A stretch of 53,398 bases of DNA from Actinomycetes bacterium. Lineage in GTDB: Bacteria; Actinomycetota; Acidimicrobiia; Acidimicrobiales; SZUA-35. This document shows, in pieces, positions 8,868 to 18,090 of the stretch. The position numbers were made by a program, and so were the translations under genes. The notes below the pieces were generated by a model that had not been told where the DNA came from, did no database searches, and was given only the letters and a program-made list of their open reading frames with translations. Within the stretch, counting starts at the first letter, position 1. Each line of letters opens with the position of its first letter. Where the stretch lies: the NCBI GenBank assembly GCA_024280015.1, contig JAJRQY010000040.1, positions 1 through 53,398 on the forward strand, given 5' to 3'.

Positions 8868-8889
8868 GCCGTCACCTAACTGCGACGGC
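8868..8889 (-). terminator. Possible hairpin at the end of cysS
   Basis: Inverted repeat GCCGTC (8868-8873) and GACGGC (8884-8889) with a 10-base loop begins at the cysS stop codon. No U-run follows. A weak candidate for ending the cysS transcript before the thiB leader. Confidence 0.3.
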
Positions 8890-10241
8890 TATTTGCGGCG
8901 CAGCACCGGTCCATCAGCCAGGTCTTCGACGACCCAACCCGCCGCCGCCAACTCATCACGGATCTCATCGGCCCGGGCGAAATCCTTGTCGGCCCGGGCT
9001 TGTGTCCGCTCAGCCGCCAGCAGCTTCATGTCCTCAGGAGCACCCTGGTCCTCCACCAATCGCAAGCGGAATGCCTTAGCCAGTTCTCGAACGTTAGCGG
9101 CATGAACCGCAGCCGCCCGTGACTGCCCGGCATCCAACGCACTATTGCCGTCACGAACCTGGCGGAACAACAAGTCCGTACCACCAGAGGTATCGAAGTC
9201 ATTGTCGACAATGGCCTTGAACTCATCCACCACCGCCTGATCAGCCTGGGCAACTGACGGCGCCGTCCGACGAGCAAAGGCGTCCAACCGGTTCAAAGCC
9301 GCCTCCGCATTCTGCATGCTCACATCGCTGATCTCGATCGGAGACCGGTAGTGCGACTGCAAGATCAACAAGCGATAGGCCCGCGGATCGTAGTGGGTGG
9401 CCAAGCCTGTCAGGTCTTGTGTATTGCCCAGCGACTTGGACATCTTCTGGCCATCGGTCTCAACAAATCCGTTGTGCATCCAATGGGTGGCGAACTCATG
9501 ACCCAAAGCCACCGCTTGGGCCCGTTCGTTCTCGTGATGAGGGAATGTCAGGTCCAGCCCGCCGGTGTGCAGGTCAAAACCTTCACCCAACAGGTCCAGG
9601 CTCATGGCGACACACTCGGTGTGCCAACCGGGACGGCCCTCACCCCAGGGGGCAGGCCACGATGGCTCACCGGGCTTCGGGAACTTCCACAAGGCAAAAT
9701 CGGCGGCGAACTTCTTCTCAGTTCCGACAATCTCGCGATCGCCGCCACCCTCCAACAACTGGTCCAGGGACTGATGGGCCAACAAGCCATAGCCATCAAC
9801 CTTGTCGACCGATAGATACACCCCATCGCTGGTCACATAGGCGGCATCAGCATCCAGCAATCGCTGAATAAGATCCACCATCTGCTCCACATACTCGGTG
9901 GCATGGGGTGACTGATCGGGTCGAGCAACATCGATCAGATCCATGGCCTTCCACCAAGCATCTTCGCTGGTGGCGGTCACTTCTTCGCAGCTGACACCCA
10001 GCTCGTTGGCTCGCTTGATGATGTTGTCGTCAATGTCGGTGATGTTGGACACAAAGGTCACTTCGAGCCCGCTCCACTCCAGATAACTGCGGAAGGTGTC
10101 GAATACCAACACCATGCGGCCATGACCGATATGGGGCGGCGCATACACCGTCGGTCCACAGACATAGATGGACACCTTTCCCTCATCCCGTAGTTTGAAC
10201 GGGACGACCTCTTGCTTGGCGGTGTCATAAAGCCTCATCAT
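8889..10241 (-). CDS. cysS: Cysteine--tRNA ligase
   Basis: Class I aminoacyl-tRNA synthetase of 450 residues that charges tRNA-Cys. The ATP motifs are HIGH (37-40) and KMSKS (266-270). The zinc ligands that recognise the cysteine thiolate match the E. coli enzyme: C28 in VCGPTVY, C210 in WHTECVAM, and H235 with E239 in FPHHENE. The C-terminal DALR-like and small tRNA-binding region has the AERTQARADKDFARADEIRD signature. Start is ATG; two in-frame ATGs lie side by side and no strong ribosome site is visible. It is divergent from valS, with 96 bases (10242-10337) between the starts presumably holding both promoters. A mycothiol MshC paralogue is less likely because the full-length cysS C-terminus is present. 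Confidence 0.96.
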   Translation of the reverse strand: MMRLYDTAKQEVVPFKLRDEGKVSIYVCGPTVYAPPHIGHGRMVLVFDTFRSYLEWSGLEVTFVSNITDIDDNIIKRANELGVSCEEVTATSEDAWWKAMDLIDVARPDQSPHATEYVEQMVDLIQRLLDADAAYVTSDGVYLSVDKVDGYGLLAHQSLDQLLEGGGDREIVGTEKKFAADFALWKFPKPGEPSWPAPWGEGRPGWHTECVAMSLDLLGEGFDLHTGGLDLTFPHHENERAQAVALGHEFATHWMHNGFVETDGQKMSKSLGNTQDLTGLATHYDPRAYRLLILQSHYRSPIEISDVSMQNAEAALNRLDAFARRTAPSVAQADQAVVDEFKAIVDNDFDTSGGTDLLFRQVRDGNSALDAGQSRAAAVHAANVRELAKAFRLRLVEDQGAPEDMKLLAAERTQARADKDFARADEIRDELAAAGWVVEDLADGPVLRRK

Positions 10242-10337
10242 GGGCTAGAAGCTACCGTTGCCGCGCCCGAAAGTGAAGGGAATAACTGCCCTCACCCTCC
10301 TGCCTATCCTCAACTATCGGCCCTAGTCTGGTTGGCC

Positions 10338-12962
10338 ATGAGTGACACCCCTGCTGCCGCAACCCCCGGCGCCCCAAAGAAACCCTCCCTCGACGGCCTT
10401 GAGGCCAAGTGGGTACAGCTATGGGAGGAAGCGGGCACCTACACCTTTGACCGCTCAGCGGAGCGTTCTGGGGTCTTCTCCATCGACACCCCTCCGCCAA
10501 CAGTGTCCGGCTCACTCCATATGGGCCACATCTTCAGCTACACCCACACCGACACCCTCGCCCGCTATCACCGCATGCAAGGCAAGGCCGTCTTCTACCC
10601 AATGGGCTGGGACGACAACGGGCTGCCGACCGAACGTCGGGTGCAGAACTATTTCGGTGTCCGCTGCGATCCTTCCTTCCCCTTTGTCGAAGGCTATGTG
10701 CCCCCGGGGATCGAAGGCAAGGGCGCCCCAGGAACCGAGAACGCTGGCAAGAAGCTCAAGCGGCCCGAGCCAATCAGCCGACCCAACTTTATTGACCTGT
10801 GCGAACGCCTGGTCGAACAAGACGAGCAGGTCTTCGAAGACCTCTTCCGCACCCTCGGCCTGAGTGTCGATTGGAGCTTGCTGTACTCGACCATTGACGC
10901 TCGCAGCCGCCGCATCTCCCAGAAAGCATTCCTCAAGAACCTGGAGCGGGGCGAGGCCTACCAGCAGGAGGCCCCAAGCCTGTGGGACGTCACCTTCCAA
11001 ACGGCAGTGGCTCAAGCCGAGCTGGAGGACCGGGAGCAGCCAAGCGCCTATCACACCCTCAAGTTCACCAAGCCCGACGGCTCCGAACTCTTGATCGACA
11101 CCACCCGGCCCGAGCTGCTGCCAGCCTGTGTCGCTGTGGTCGCCCACCCCGAAGACGAACGCTACCTCCCCCTCAAGGGTCAAAACATCACCACCCCGGT
11201 CTTTGGGGTTGACGTCCCCATGGTTTTCCACGAGCTGGCCGATCCTGAAAAGGGAACCGGCGTCGCCATGATCTGCACCTTTGGCGACCTGACCGACGTC
11301 ACCTGGTGGCGAGAACTGGACCTGCCCGCTCGGGCCGTCATTGGCCGCAACGGCCGCTTCATCGCCGATGCCCCCGATGTCATGGGCACCGACGGCGCCG
11401 CACGCTACGCCGAGATGGCCACCAAGACCGTGCATTCAGGGCGCGTCGCCATCATCGAGATGCTGACCGAGTCCGAAACCTTGATCGGCGAGCCACGACC
11501 CATCACTCACCCAGTCAAGTTCTTCGAGAAGGGCGACAAGCCGCTGGAGATCGTGAGCAGCCGACAGTGGTACATCCGCAATGGCGGCCGACAAGACGAC
11601 ATCAAGCATGACCTCATCGCTCGCGGCTCAGACATCGCCTTTCACCCAACCCATATGCGAAGTCGCTATACCAACTGGGTCGATGGCCTCAATGGTGACT
11701 GGCTCATCAGTCGGCAACGATTCTTCGGTGTGCCGATCCCCCTGTGGTACCAGCTGGATGAGCAGGGCGAACCGGTCTATGACCAGCCCCTGCTGCCCAA
11801 CGCCAACGACCTACCCATGGACCCCAGCGTTGACGTTCCAGACGGATACACCGAGGAGCAGCGAGGCAAGCCCGATGGCTTTATGGGTGAACCCGACGTC
11901 CTTGACACCTGGGCCACCTCCTCGCTCAGCCCGAAAATTGCGGCCGAGTGGGGCGAAGACTCCTCCATGTACAACCGGGTCTCCCCCTTTGACATGCGCC
12001 CCCAAAGCCACGACATCATTCGTACCTGGCTGTTCTCCACCATCGTCCGATCCCACTACGAAGAAGACTCCTACCCGTGGGCCAACGCCTGCATCTCGGG
12101 CTGGATCCTGGACCCGGACCGCAAGAAAATGTCCAAGTCAGTTGGCAATGTCGTCACCCCGACCGAACCGCTGGAGAAGTACGGGGCCGATGCCGTTCGC
12201 TATTGGGCAGCCTCGGCCCGTCCCGGCACCGACACGGCCTTTGACGTCGGCCAGATGAAGGTAGGCCGACGCCTCGCCATCAAGTTATTGAATGCCTCCA
12301 AGTTCGCCCTGGGTATGGGAGACCTGGTAGCAGCACTGGAACAACCGGTCACCGAAGCCCTGGACCAGGCCATGCTGGCCCGCCTGGCTGACCTGGTTGA
12401 TGAGTGCACCAGGGCCTTTGACGGCTATGACTACGCCCGAGCGTTGGAGCGGACCGAGCAGTTCTTCTGGTCCTTCACCGATGACTACATCGAGCTGGTC
12501 AAGAACCGAGCCTACGGAAGCCAAGGCGACGGAGCCGCAGCATCAGCCCACGCCGCCCTGGCTCGTGCATTGGACACCTTGCTCCGACTGCTCGCCCCCT
12601 TCCTACCTTTCGCTACCGAAGAAGTGTGGTCATGGTGGCGCGAAGGCTCCATCCACACCAGCACATGGCCAGAATCGGGCGGTCTCCGCCATGACGCAGC
12701 CGACACTCCGGCCGAGCTGCTTGCCCTGGCCGGAAGTGCCCTTGGTGACCTCCGTCGAATAAAGACCGAAGCCAAGCGCAATCTGCGAACGGCCATTGTG
12801 CAGGCGACCCTCGGCCAGACTGAGGCCAATATCCAGCTGTTGGAGCGGGCCATCAAGGACATTGCCGAAGCTGGTGCGGTACAGGATCTCCAACTGGTCG
12901 TGTCTGAAGAGCCAACTCTGAGTGCAGAACTCGAGCCAGAGGCCGAACCGCAACCATCCTGA
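10338..12962 (+). CDS. valS: Valine--tRNA ligase
   Basis: Class I synthetase of 874 residues that charges tRNA-Val, with an editing (CP1) domain between the catalytic halves. Catalytic motifs are PPPTVSGSLHMGH (HMGH at 61-64) and KMSKS (597-601). The anticodon-binding stretch contains GRRLAIKLLNASKFALG. That form, together with the short C-terminus lacking the long coiled-coil arm of E. coli ValS, resembles the type 2 ValS group also found in archaea and some bacteria. The type call is by memory of the family. Start ATG 10338 (MSDTPAA) was chosen; upstream in-frame sequence is not protein-like. A C-terminal acidic tail (about 855-874) looks disordered. Confidence 0.95.
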   Translation: MSDTPAAATPGAPKKPSLDGLEAKWVQLWEEAGTYTFDRSAERSGVFSIDTPPPTVSGSLHMGHIFSYTHTDTLARYHRMQGKAVFYPMGWDDNGLPTERRVQNYFGVRCDPSFPFVEGYVPPGIEGKGAPGTENAGKKLKRPEPISRPNFIDLCERLVEQDEQVFEDLFRTLGLSVDWSLLYSTIDARSRRISQKAFLKNLERGEAYQQEAPSLWDVTFQTAVAQAELEDREQPSAYHTLKFTKPDGSELLIDTTRPELLPACVAVVAHPEDERYLPLKGQNITTPVFGVDVPMVFHELADPEKGTGVAMICTFGDLTDVTWWRELDLPARAVIGRNGRFIADAPDVMGTDGAARYAEMATKTVHSGRVAIIEMLTESETLIGEPRPITHPVKFFEKGDKPLEIVSSRQWYIRNGGRQDDIKHDLIARGSDIAFHPTHMRSRYTNWVDGLNGDWLISRQRFFGVPIPLWYQLDEQGEPVYDQPLLPNANDLPMDPSVDVPDGYTEEQRGKPDGFMGEPDVLDTWATSSLSPKIAAEWGEDSSMYNRVSPFDMRPQSHDIIRTWLFSTIVRSHYEEDSYPWANACISGWILDPDRKKMSKSVGNVVTPTEPLEKYGADAVRYWAASARPGTDTAFDVGQMKVGRRLAIKLLNASKFALGMGDLVAALEQPVTEALDQAMLARLADLVDECTRAFDGYDYARALERTEQFFWSFTDDYIELVKNRAYGSQGDGAAASAHAALARALDTLLRLLAPFLPFATEEVWSWWREGSIHTSTWPESGGLRHDAADTPAELLALAGSALGDLRRIKTEAKRNLRTAIVQATLGQTEANIQLLERAIKDIAEAGAVQDLQLVVSEEPTLSAELEPEAEPQPS

Positions 12963-12978
12963 AATTGTTGTCCGGAGA

Positions 12979-12997
12979 AGCCTTCACCTCGAAGGCT
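12979..12997 (+). terminator. Hairpin downstream of valS
   Basis: Perfect stem AGCCTTC (12979-12985), loop ACCTC, GAAGGCT (12991-12997), sixteen bases after the valS stop and about 100 bases before modA. No U-tract follows, so termination would be of the tail-less type. Confidence 0.45.
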
Positions 12998-13101
12998 GAG
13001 ACGCGCTGCCCCCAAACCAACCGCGGCCCATCCCCAAGCCGTTCCAAAGCCGTCCATGCAGGGAATCCCACATTGCGAGACGTCAGACTAGGGTCAAGTT
13101 C

Positions 13102-13857
13102 TTGAGTCCGAGACTCCAACCTCTTCGAGTGGCTGCCATGGCGCTCATCGCTATCGCACTAGTGGCAGCCAGCTGCAGTCAAGACACCAAGACTGTAGAT
13201 GTGTTTGCCGCGTCCTCACTCACCGATGCCTTCACCGAACTTGAGTCTCGCTACGAAGCAGCCAACCCTGGCATAGACATCCGTCTCAACCTGGCCGGCT
13301 CCAACACCCTGCTCCGCCAGATCATCGACGGTGCTCCGGCCGACGTGTTTGCCCCGGCCGACGCCGGCTACCTGACCGACCCCGACCTTCTGAGTCAACA
13401 TCGACAGATCGTGTCCACCATCTTCGCCGGCAATACCCTGGTGGCCATCGTTCCCATCGACTCGGACCTGAAAATACTTGATGATCTCTTCCAGCCAGGA
13501 TTGATCCTGACCCGATGCGCCGACGGCGTTCCCTGTGGTGTCGCCACTAATGAGTGGTTGGATTCCCAAAACGTCAGCCTCGGACAACAATCGATGGAGG
13601 CCAACGTTCGTTCGGTCCTGACCAAGGTGCGATTGGGTGAAGCCGACGGAGGATTCGTCTACCGGACCGATGCTCTCGCCGCTTCGCAAGAGGTTCGAAT
13701 CATCGAACTCGACACCGGAGGCACCGCTTCTCCCACCGTCTCGGTTGGGATCGCCGATCTCAGTGACAGTGACGGCCCAGCCAGGGACTTCGTGCAATTT
13801 GTGCTCTCTGACACAGGCGCAGAGGTCTTGTCCACCCTTGGATTTGATCAACCATGA
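13102..13857 (+). CDS. modA: Molybdate ABC transporter, substrate-binding lipoprotein
   Basis: Exported molybdate/tungstate-binding protein of 251 residues. The signal peptide AAMALIAIALVAASC ends in a lipobox-like VAASC, then the mature fold starts with VDVFAASSLTDAF, the ModA hallmark whose serines bind the oxyanion. LAGSNTLLRQI, APADVFAPADAGYL and GEADGGFVYRTD are further conserved blocks. The start is a TTG with AGGG nine bases upstream; GTG 13129 and ATG 13138 are alternatives that shorten the signal peptide n-region. It overlaps modB by four bases. No molybdenum-cofactor riboswitch is visible in the 139-base leader. Confidence 0.93.
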   Translation: MSPRLQPLRVAAMALIAIALVAASCSQDTKTVDVFAASSLTDAFTELESRYEAANPGIDIRLNLAGSNTLLRQIIDGAPADVFAPADAGYLTDPDLLSQHRQIVSTIFAGNTLVAIVPIDSDLKILDDLFQPGLILTRCADGVPCGVATNEWLDSQNVSLGQQSMEANVRSVLTKVRLGEADGGFVYRTDALAASQEVRIIELDTGGTASPTVSVGIADLSDSDGPARDFVQFVLSDTGAEVLSTLGFDQP

Positions 13858-14663
13858 GCAATCTGGGCATGAGCAAATGGTCTCGGCGCCGCGGGGCACA
13901 GCCCATCCCCTTACTGATCCGGATCATGGCCGGGCTCGGACTTCTCCTGCTCCTCATCCCTTTGGCCGGACTCCTACTCGCCGCTCCCTGGTCAAACCTG
14001 GCCGAACTGCTCACCGACGAAGACACACTGGAAGCCGTGCGGGTTTCTCTCATCGTCAGTGTCAGCGCCGCTATTCTTTCGACCTTGTTCGGGGTGCCAA
14101 TCGCCTTTGTTCTGGCACGAGCCAACTTCCCCGGTAAGTCACTACTTCGAACCGTGGTCACCGTTCCCCTCGTCTTGCCCCCCGTGGTAACCGGCGTTGC
14201 CATGCTGTATGGCTTTGGCCGCCGCGGCTTGATCGGACGAACGCTTGGCCTTGAGCTGCCCTTCACCACGGTTGGCGCAGTTCTGGCCGCCACCATTGTC
14301 GCTATGCCCTTCCTGGTGCTCAGTGTGGAGGGAGCGCTTCGCAACACCGATCCTCGCTTCGAGCAGATGGCCGCCAGTCTTGGCGCTCGGCCACTGGCCC
14401 GCTGGCTGACCGTGACGCTGCCCATGATCCGACCCAGCATCTTGGCCGGAATGGTGTTGGCCTGGGCCCGAGCCTTGGGTGAGTTCGGAGCAACCATCAC
14501 CTTCGCTGGCAATTTGCCTGGCGTCACCCAAACACTCCCCCTCAAGATCAGTCTGGCCTTCGAGCAAAAACCCGAGCAAGCCCTGGCCCTCAGCCTCCTC
14601 ATGCTGGCCGTCGCCCTGGCCGTTCTGGTTGCGCTCCGCGACCGATGGGTACCGCGCCGATGA
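13854..14663 (+). CDS. modB: Molybdate ABC transporter, permease
   Basis: Membrane subunit of the molybdate importer, 269 residues with about six hydrophobic helices. The coupling-loop motif is EQMAASLGARPLARWLTVTL, followed by GMVLAWARALGEFGATITFA, the conserved ModB stretch. The N-terminus before the first helix is a basic cytoplasmic tail (KWSRRRG). The start ATG overlaps the modA stop (ATGA 13854-13857), and its stop overlaps the modC start the same way, so the three subunits are probably made in step. Confidence 0.94.
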   Translation: MSNLGMSKWSRRRGAQPIPLLIRIMAGLGLLLLLIPLAGLLLAAPWSNLAELLTDEDTLEAVRVSLIVSVSAAILSTLFGVPIAFVLARANFPGKSLLRTVVTVPLVLPPVVTGVAMLYGFGRRGLIGRTLGLELPFTTVGAVLAATIVAMPFLVLSVEGALRNTDPRFEQMAASLGARPLARWLTVTLPMIRPSILAGMVLAWARALGEFGATITFAGNLPGVTQTLPLKISLAFEQKPEQALALSLLMLAVALAVLVALRDRWVPRR

Positions 14664-15484
14664 ACGACAAGCCGACAAACGACAGGCCAACAAACGACAG
14701 ACCGACAAACAATGGGTCGATGAACGACAGGCCAACGGCCAGCGAGTCAACCACACCGGGTCGCTCCGGACTGCGGGCCAAGTTCACCCTCAAGAGCAAT
14801 GGTTTCAAGCTCGCTATCAACCTTGCCGTGCCCGCGGGGCAGACACTCGCCGTCATTGGTCCCAACGGATCGGGAAAGTCCACCCTGCTCACCGCCTTGG
14901 CCGGACATATCGCCATCAGAAACGGTGAGATCCAGATGGCGGAGACCATGGTCGATCGACCCAAGTCCGGTGACTGGATCGATCCTGTTGACCGACCAAT
15001 CGCCCTCGTTCCCCAAGATGGGTTGCTCTTCCCTCATCTCAGTGTGTTGGATAATGTCCTGTTTGGGCTCCGACAAAACAAGTCCGGACCGCTGACCAAG
15101 GCCGAACGGTTGGAACGAGCTTTTCAATCGCTCCAGGCAGTGGACATGGCCGACGCTACGACGAAAGTTCCCGAAGAGCTTTCCGGAGGACAAGCCCAGC
15201 GGGTGGCGGTGGCCCGTGCCCTCGCATTGCAACAGCCCTTCCTCTTGCTGGATGAGCCGTTGTCTCGAATCGACGTTGGCAACCGTCGCAATATCCGCCA
15301 GGCCCTCGCCGATCAACGGCCACTCGGACAGGTACAAGTGATTGTGACTCATGGACGTGACCACGCCATCACCGCCGATCTGATCATGGCTATCGAAGAT
15401 GGCCAGGTCACTGGCTTTGACACTCCAACGGCTATGTGCGCCAATCTCCCCACCAGATGGATCGCCGAGCTACTGAACCCATGA
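14660..15484 (+). CDS. modC: Molybdate ABC transporter, ATP-binding protein
   Basis: ATPase of the molybdate importer. Walker A GPNGSGKS (67-74), Q-loop VPQDGLLF (Q119), signature LSGGQAQR (174-181), Walker B FLLLDEP (D198, E199) and switch His H231 are all present. At 274 residues it lacks the C-terminal mop/TOBE molybdate-sensing domain of E. coli ModC, so feedback by bound molybdate is not expected. The first 30 residues are an unusual repeat-derived tail (NDRPT units) that precedes the fold. I chose ATG 14660 because it forms ATGA with the modB stop, as at the modA-modB and modC-serB junctions; ATG 14645 is also in frame. Confidence 0.92.
   Translation: MNDKPTNDRPTNDRPTNNGSMNDRPTASESTTPGRSGLRAKFTLKSNGFKLAINLAVPAGQTLAVIGPNGSGKSTLLTALAGHIAIRNGEIQMAETMVDRPKSGDWIDPVDRPIALVPQDGLLFPHLSVLDNVLFGLRQNKSGPLTKAERLERAFQSLQAVDMADATTKVPEELSGGQAQRVAVARALALQQPFLLLDEPLSRIDVGNRRNIRQALADQRPLGQVQVIVTHGRDHAITADLIMAIEDGQVTGFDTPTAMCANLPTRWIAELLNP
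14663..14737. repeat. 15-bp in-frame tandem repeat at modC N-terminus
   Basis: Five consecutive 15-base units close to AACGACAGGCCAACA, at 14663, 14678, 14693, 14708 and 14723. The fourth is diverged. They encode NDKPT, NDRPT, NDRPT, NNGSM and NDRPT. Confidence 0.85.
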
Positions 15485-16782
15485 ACAGCACCACCCCAGA
15501 CGCCATCCCAGACGACAACTCAGGCAACAACTCAGACACCACCGACACCGATGTCTGTAGCGAGGCCAGTACCGAAACGATCCTGGTACGAATTTCGGGT
15601 CCCGATCATCCGGGGATCACTGCCGGTCTGATGGAATTGCTGGCTCGGGCGGGCGCTGGATTGCACGATGTTGAGCAGGTTCTCATCCGTGGCCAGCTGT
15701 TCTTGAGCCTGGTCATCACCGTCCCGCCCGGCCGAGATGTGATGAAGGAACTGTTGTTGTTCGGGTGGGAGAACAAGGTCGAGATCGACTTTGAAGTCGT
15801 CAAGGACCCCGCAGTTGGCCGGGTCCCCGGACTGGTGGTCACCCTCATTGGCCGAGAGGTTTCACCGGCTGAGTTCGGCGCAGTCGCCCAAGTCCTGGCC
15901 GCCCATGATGGCAATATCGATCGCATCATCCGCCTGGCCCGCTACCCGGTGCTGGCTTATGAGCTCTTAACCTCAGGACCCGATCTAGAAGCTATGCGTC
16001 GAGATCTCATGAAGGTCGCCGACACCCTCCCCTGTGACATCGCCGTCAATCGAGAAGGACTTGGCCGCCGGGCCGCTCGACTTGTTGTGCTTGACGTCGA
16101 TTCAACCCTGATCCAAGACGAGGTCATCGAGCTCATGGCCGAGCAACAAGGCTGCCTTGATGAGGTAGCGACCATCACCGCCAAGGCAATGGAAGGCGAG
16201 CTGGACTTCGGTCAGTCGTTGCTTGCTCGAGTCAAGCTGTTGGAAGGACTCGATTCTGAGTCTCTGGACCGAACCTATGAACGCATTCGTCTCACTCCTG
16301 GAGCACGAACCTTCGTCCGCACCCTGCAACGACTGGGCTTCCGAACTGCCATTGTTTCAGGCGGGTTCACTCATCTGGTTGAACGCTTGGCCCAGGACCT
16401 CGGCATCGACCATGCCTACGCCAACACTCTAGAAATTGTCGATGGCAGGCTGACTGGCAGAATCGTGGGAGACATTGTTGACCGTGCGGGCAAGGAAACC
16501 TTGCTTCGTCGCATAGCCGCCGAAGAAGGCATCCCGCTGGACCAAACAGTTGCCGTTGGTGACGGTGCCAACGATTTGGACATGTTGAACGCCGCCGGGT
16601 TTGGCATTGCCTTCAATGCCAAACCCGTGGTGCAAGACGCAGTCGAAACCGCTCTGAATGTCCCGTTCCTGGATGCCATCTTGTTCGTCCTTGGCGTACG
16701 GCGCGAAGACATCGAAGCGGCGGACAACGAGGACGAATCGTTCGACACTTCCGGCCCTCTTCCCGACGCCTCCCAGATCTAG
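15481..16782 (+). CDS. serB: Phosphoserine phosphatase with two ACT domains
   Basis: HAD-family enzyme of 433 residues for the last step of serine synthesis (phosphoserine to serine). Residues about 34-105 and 117-190 form tandem ACT domains, as in mycobacterial SerB2, probably for amino-acid feedback. The catalytic domain starts with VVLDVDSTL (nucleophile D205, acid D207) and ends with GDGANDLDML (360-369), the Mg-binding motif. IVSGGFTHL is the middle Ser motif. The N-terminal 30 residues are a low-complexity Ser/Asp/Thr tail. The start ATG overlaps the modC stop (ATGA 15481-15484), so serB is the fourth gene of a molybdate operon, an unusual partner with no obvious metabolic link. Confidence 0.95.
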   Translation: MNSTTPDAIPDDNSGNNSDTTDTDVCSEASTETILVRISGPDHPGITAGLMELLARAGAGLHDVEQVLIRGQLFLSLVITVPPGRDVMKELLLFGWENKVEIDFEVVKDPAVGRVPGLVVTLIGREVSPAEFGAVAQVLAAHDGNIDRIIRLARYPVLAYELLTSGPDLEAMRRDLMKVADTLPCDIAVNREGLGRRAARLVVLDVDSTLIQDEVIELMAEQQGCLDEVATITAKAMEGELDFGQSLLARVKLLEGLDSESLDRTYERIRLTPGARTFVRTLQRLGFRTAIVSGGFTHLVERLAQDLGIDHAYANTLEIVDGRLTGRIVGDIVDRAGKETLLRRIAAEEGIPLDQTVAVGDGANDLDMLNAAGFGIAFNAKPVVQDAVETALNVPFLDAILFVLGVRREDIEAADNEDESFDTSGPLPDASQI

Positions 16783-16867
16783 GTCTGCCCTCAATTGCTC
16801 GTTCTGGCACGGGTAGCGCGTCGTATACCGGGCCGAATCGGTGCCAGGTCGCTCATGTCAGACGCAT

Positions 16868-17941
16868 TCAGACCAGTGTCCAGGTGGCGTTGAGGCTTGG
16901 GGTCCCGCTACCCGAGAGATCGCTCCCTGAGCGATCGCTGCCTGAGTCATCTCCGCCGGAAACATTGCTTGCGGTAACCCGCCCTTCCTGGTGGAGGGCA
17001 TGGAGGTGCGAGAAGACCGAACTGGCAGCCGCTCGCCACAGGCGCTTATCGGTATCGACATACATGGACGGCACCACATCTTTGATGGTGATGGGCCCAG
17101 CTTGTAGCGCAGCCAGGATCTGGTTCTCGCGGCCAGTGCGATGCTCGATGAAGCTGCGAACATACTCATGTGGCTGGTCGATGGCTGGGCCATGAGTTGG
17201 CCAATAGCGAACGTCGTCTCGGTCAAGCAACAACCTCAGCGACGACATGTAGTCGAACAAGTTTCCGTCCGGAACCGCGATCACCGATGTGGCCCAACCC
17301 ATGACATGGTCACCGGTAAACAGAATCTTCTGGTCCGCTAGGGCGAAACAAATATGGTTTGAGGTGTGGCCCGGCGTGTGAACGACCTCGACTGACCACC
17401 CGCCACCCGAACTGCCGCCTCCCGAACTGCTGCTGGAGCCGCGAATCGTGTCGCCGTGAGCCACGGCCACATCAGGCACGAAATCGACATCGGGGCCCTC
17501 ACGCTTCAGTTCATCAGGAATATCCGCCCACTCCTTCTCAATCGTGGCCTTCTCTTCGGCGGTGAAGTACTCGTCGAAGCTGATCTGCTCCATCGGATCC
17601 TTGTCCGGAACCGGGCCGTGAGGACCGAAGCCATAGGTGGGCGCCCCGGTCCGATCTTGCAGCTTGGCCACCCCTGCGGTGTGGTCGCTATGGGTATGGG
17701 TCACCAGAATATGGCTGATGGTTTCCCCTGGATTCAATCCAGCAAGAACCGCATCCAGGTGTTCATCCACCGACGGCCCCGGATCGATGACGGCCACCTC
17801 GCCCTCACCAATGATGTAGACGCCGGTCCCCATGAAGGTGAACGGGTTGGGGTTCTTGGCCACCACCCGACGAATACCCGGTGCCAGTTGGATGATCTGC
17901 CCATAGTCCGGTTCGAAGTCTCGATTGAATGCAATACCCAT
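16868..17941 (-). CDS. MBL-fold metallo-hydrolase (LACTB2-like)
   Basis: Metallo-beta-lactamase-fold hydrolase of 357 residues. Metal ligands are visible as THTHSDH (H82, H84, D86, H87), HTPGH (H188, H192), FTGDH (D211) and the late WPTHGPAI histidine. Two-metal (Zn) chemistry is expected. The C-terminal winged-helix-like part (about 265-330) is the layout of LACTB2-type proteins, some of which cut RNA or thioesters; the substrate is not known here. A Ser/Gly run (about 168-182) is a flexible insert in the fold. I chose ATG 17941 over GTG 17989 because the upstream sequence is a 13-base duplication that cannot stay in frame. The C-terminal tail is a Ser-Gly-Asp repeat. It is convergent with serB. 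Confidence 0.88.
   Translation of the reverse strand: MGIAFNRDFEPDYGQIIQLAPGIRRVVAKNPNPFTFMGTGVYIIGEGEVAVIDPGPSVDEHLDAVLAGLNPGETISHILVTHTHSDHTAGVAKLQDRTGAPTYGFGPHGPVPDKDPMEQISFDEYFTAEEKATIEKEWADIPDELKREGPDVDFVPDVAVAHGDTIRGSSSSSGGGSSGGGWSVEVVHTPGHTSNHICFALADQKILFTGDHVMGWATSVIAVPDGNLFDYMSSLRLLLDRDDVRYWPTHGPAIDQPHEYVRSFIEHRTGRENQILAALQAGPITIKDVVPSMYVDTDKRLWRAAASSVFSHLHALHQEGRVTASNVSGGDDSGSDRSGSDLSGSGTPSLNATWTLV
16914..16958. repeat. 15-bp in-frame tandem repeat at MBL-hydrolase C-terminus
   Basis: Three 15-base units of the type GAGCGATCGCTGCCT at 16914, 16929 and 16944, encoding the DSGSD, RSGSD, LSGSG tail. The third unit is the most diverged. Confidence 0.65.
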
Positions 17942-17978
17942 CAGGGCCAGGACAATACCGGAACCAGTCCGTCGTTCT

Positions 17979-18004
17979 AAATCAGACACCCAAATCAGAC
18001 ACCC
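17979..18004. repeat. 13-bp perfect direct duplication upstream of MBL-hydrolase gene
   Basis: AAATCAGACACCC is present twice head to tail, at 17979-17991 and 17992-18004. It covers the GTG at 17989. Because 13 is not a multiple of three, a coding role is unlikely, which supports the downstream ATG start. Confidence 0.8.
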
Positions 18005-18090
18005 CCACTAGGCATCAAGATCAGGCATCCAGATCAGATCTCTAGGTTTACAGCCGGCGGTTAAGGAGCTGGGCTGGGCAAGTCCGACGA

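Noticed and set aside
10212-10337. Upstream extension of valS
   Set aside because: It runs into the cysS 5' end and its sequence is not protein-like; ATG 10338 starts the family fold.
12963-13101. Possible molybdenum-cofactor riboswitch before modA
   Set aside because: Only a simple 7-bp hairpin is seen; the conserved Moco aptamer parts are not present.
16783-16867. TGGCAC/GTGCCA inverted repeat between serB and MBL hydrolase as a two-way terminator
   Set aside because: The arms are only 6 bases and about 30 bases apart with no U-run; too weak to list.
18031-18041. AGATCAGATCT palindrome between the MBL gene and the lipoprotein gene
   Set aside because: Short, downstream of one gene and far from a promoter-like motif; likely chance in a region of related small repeats.
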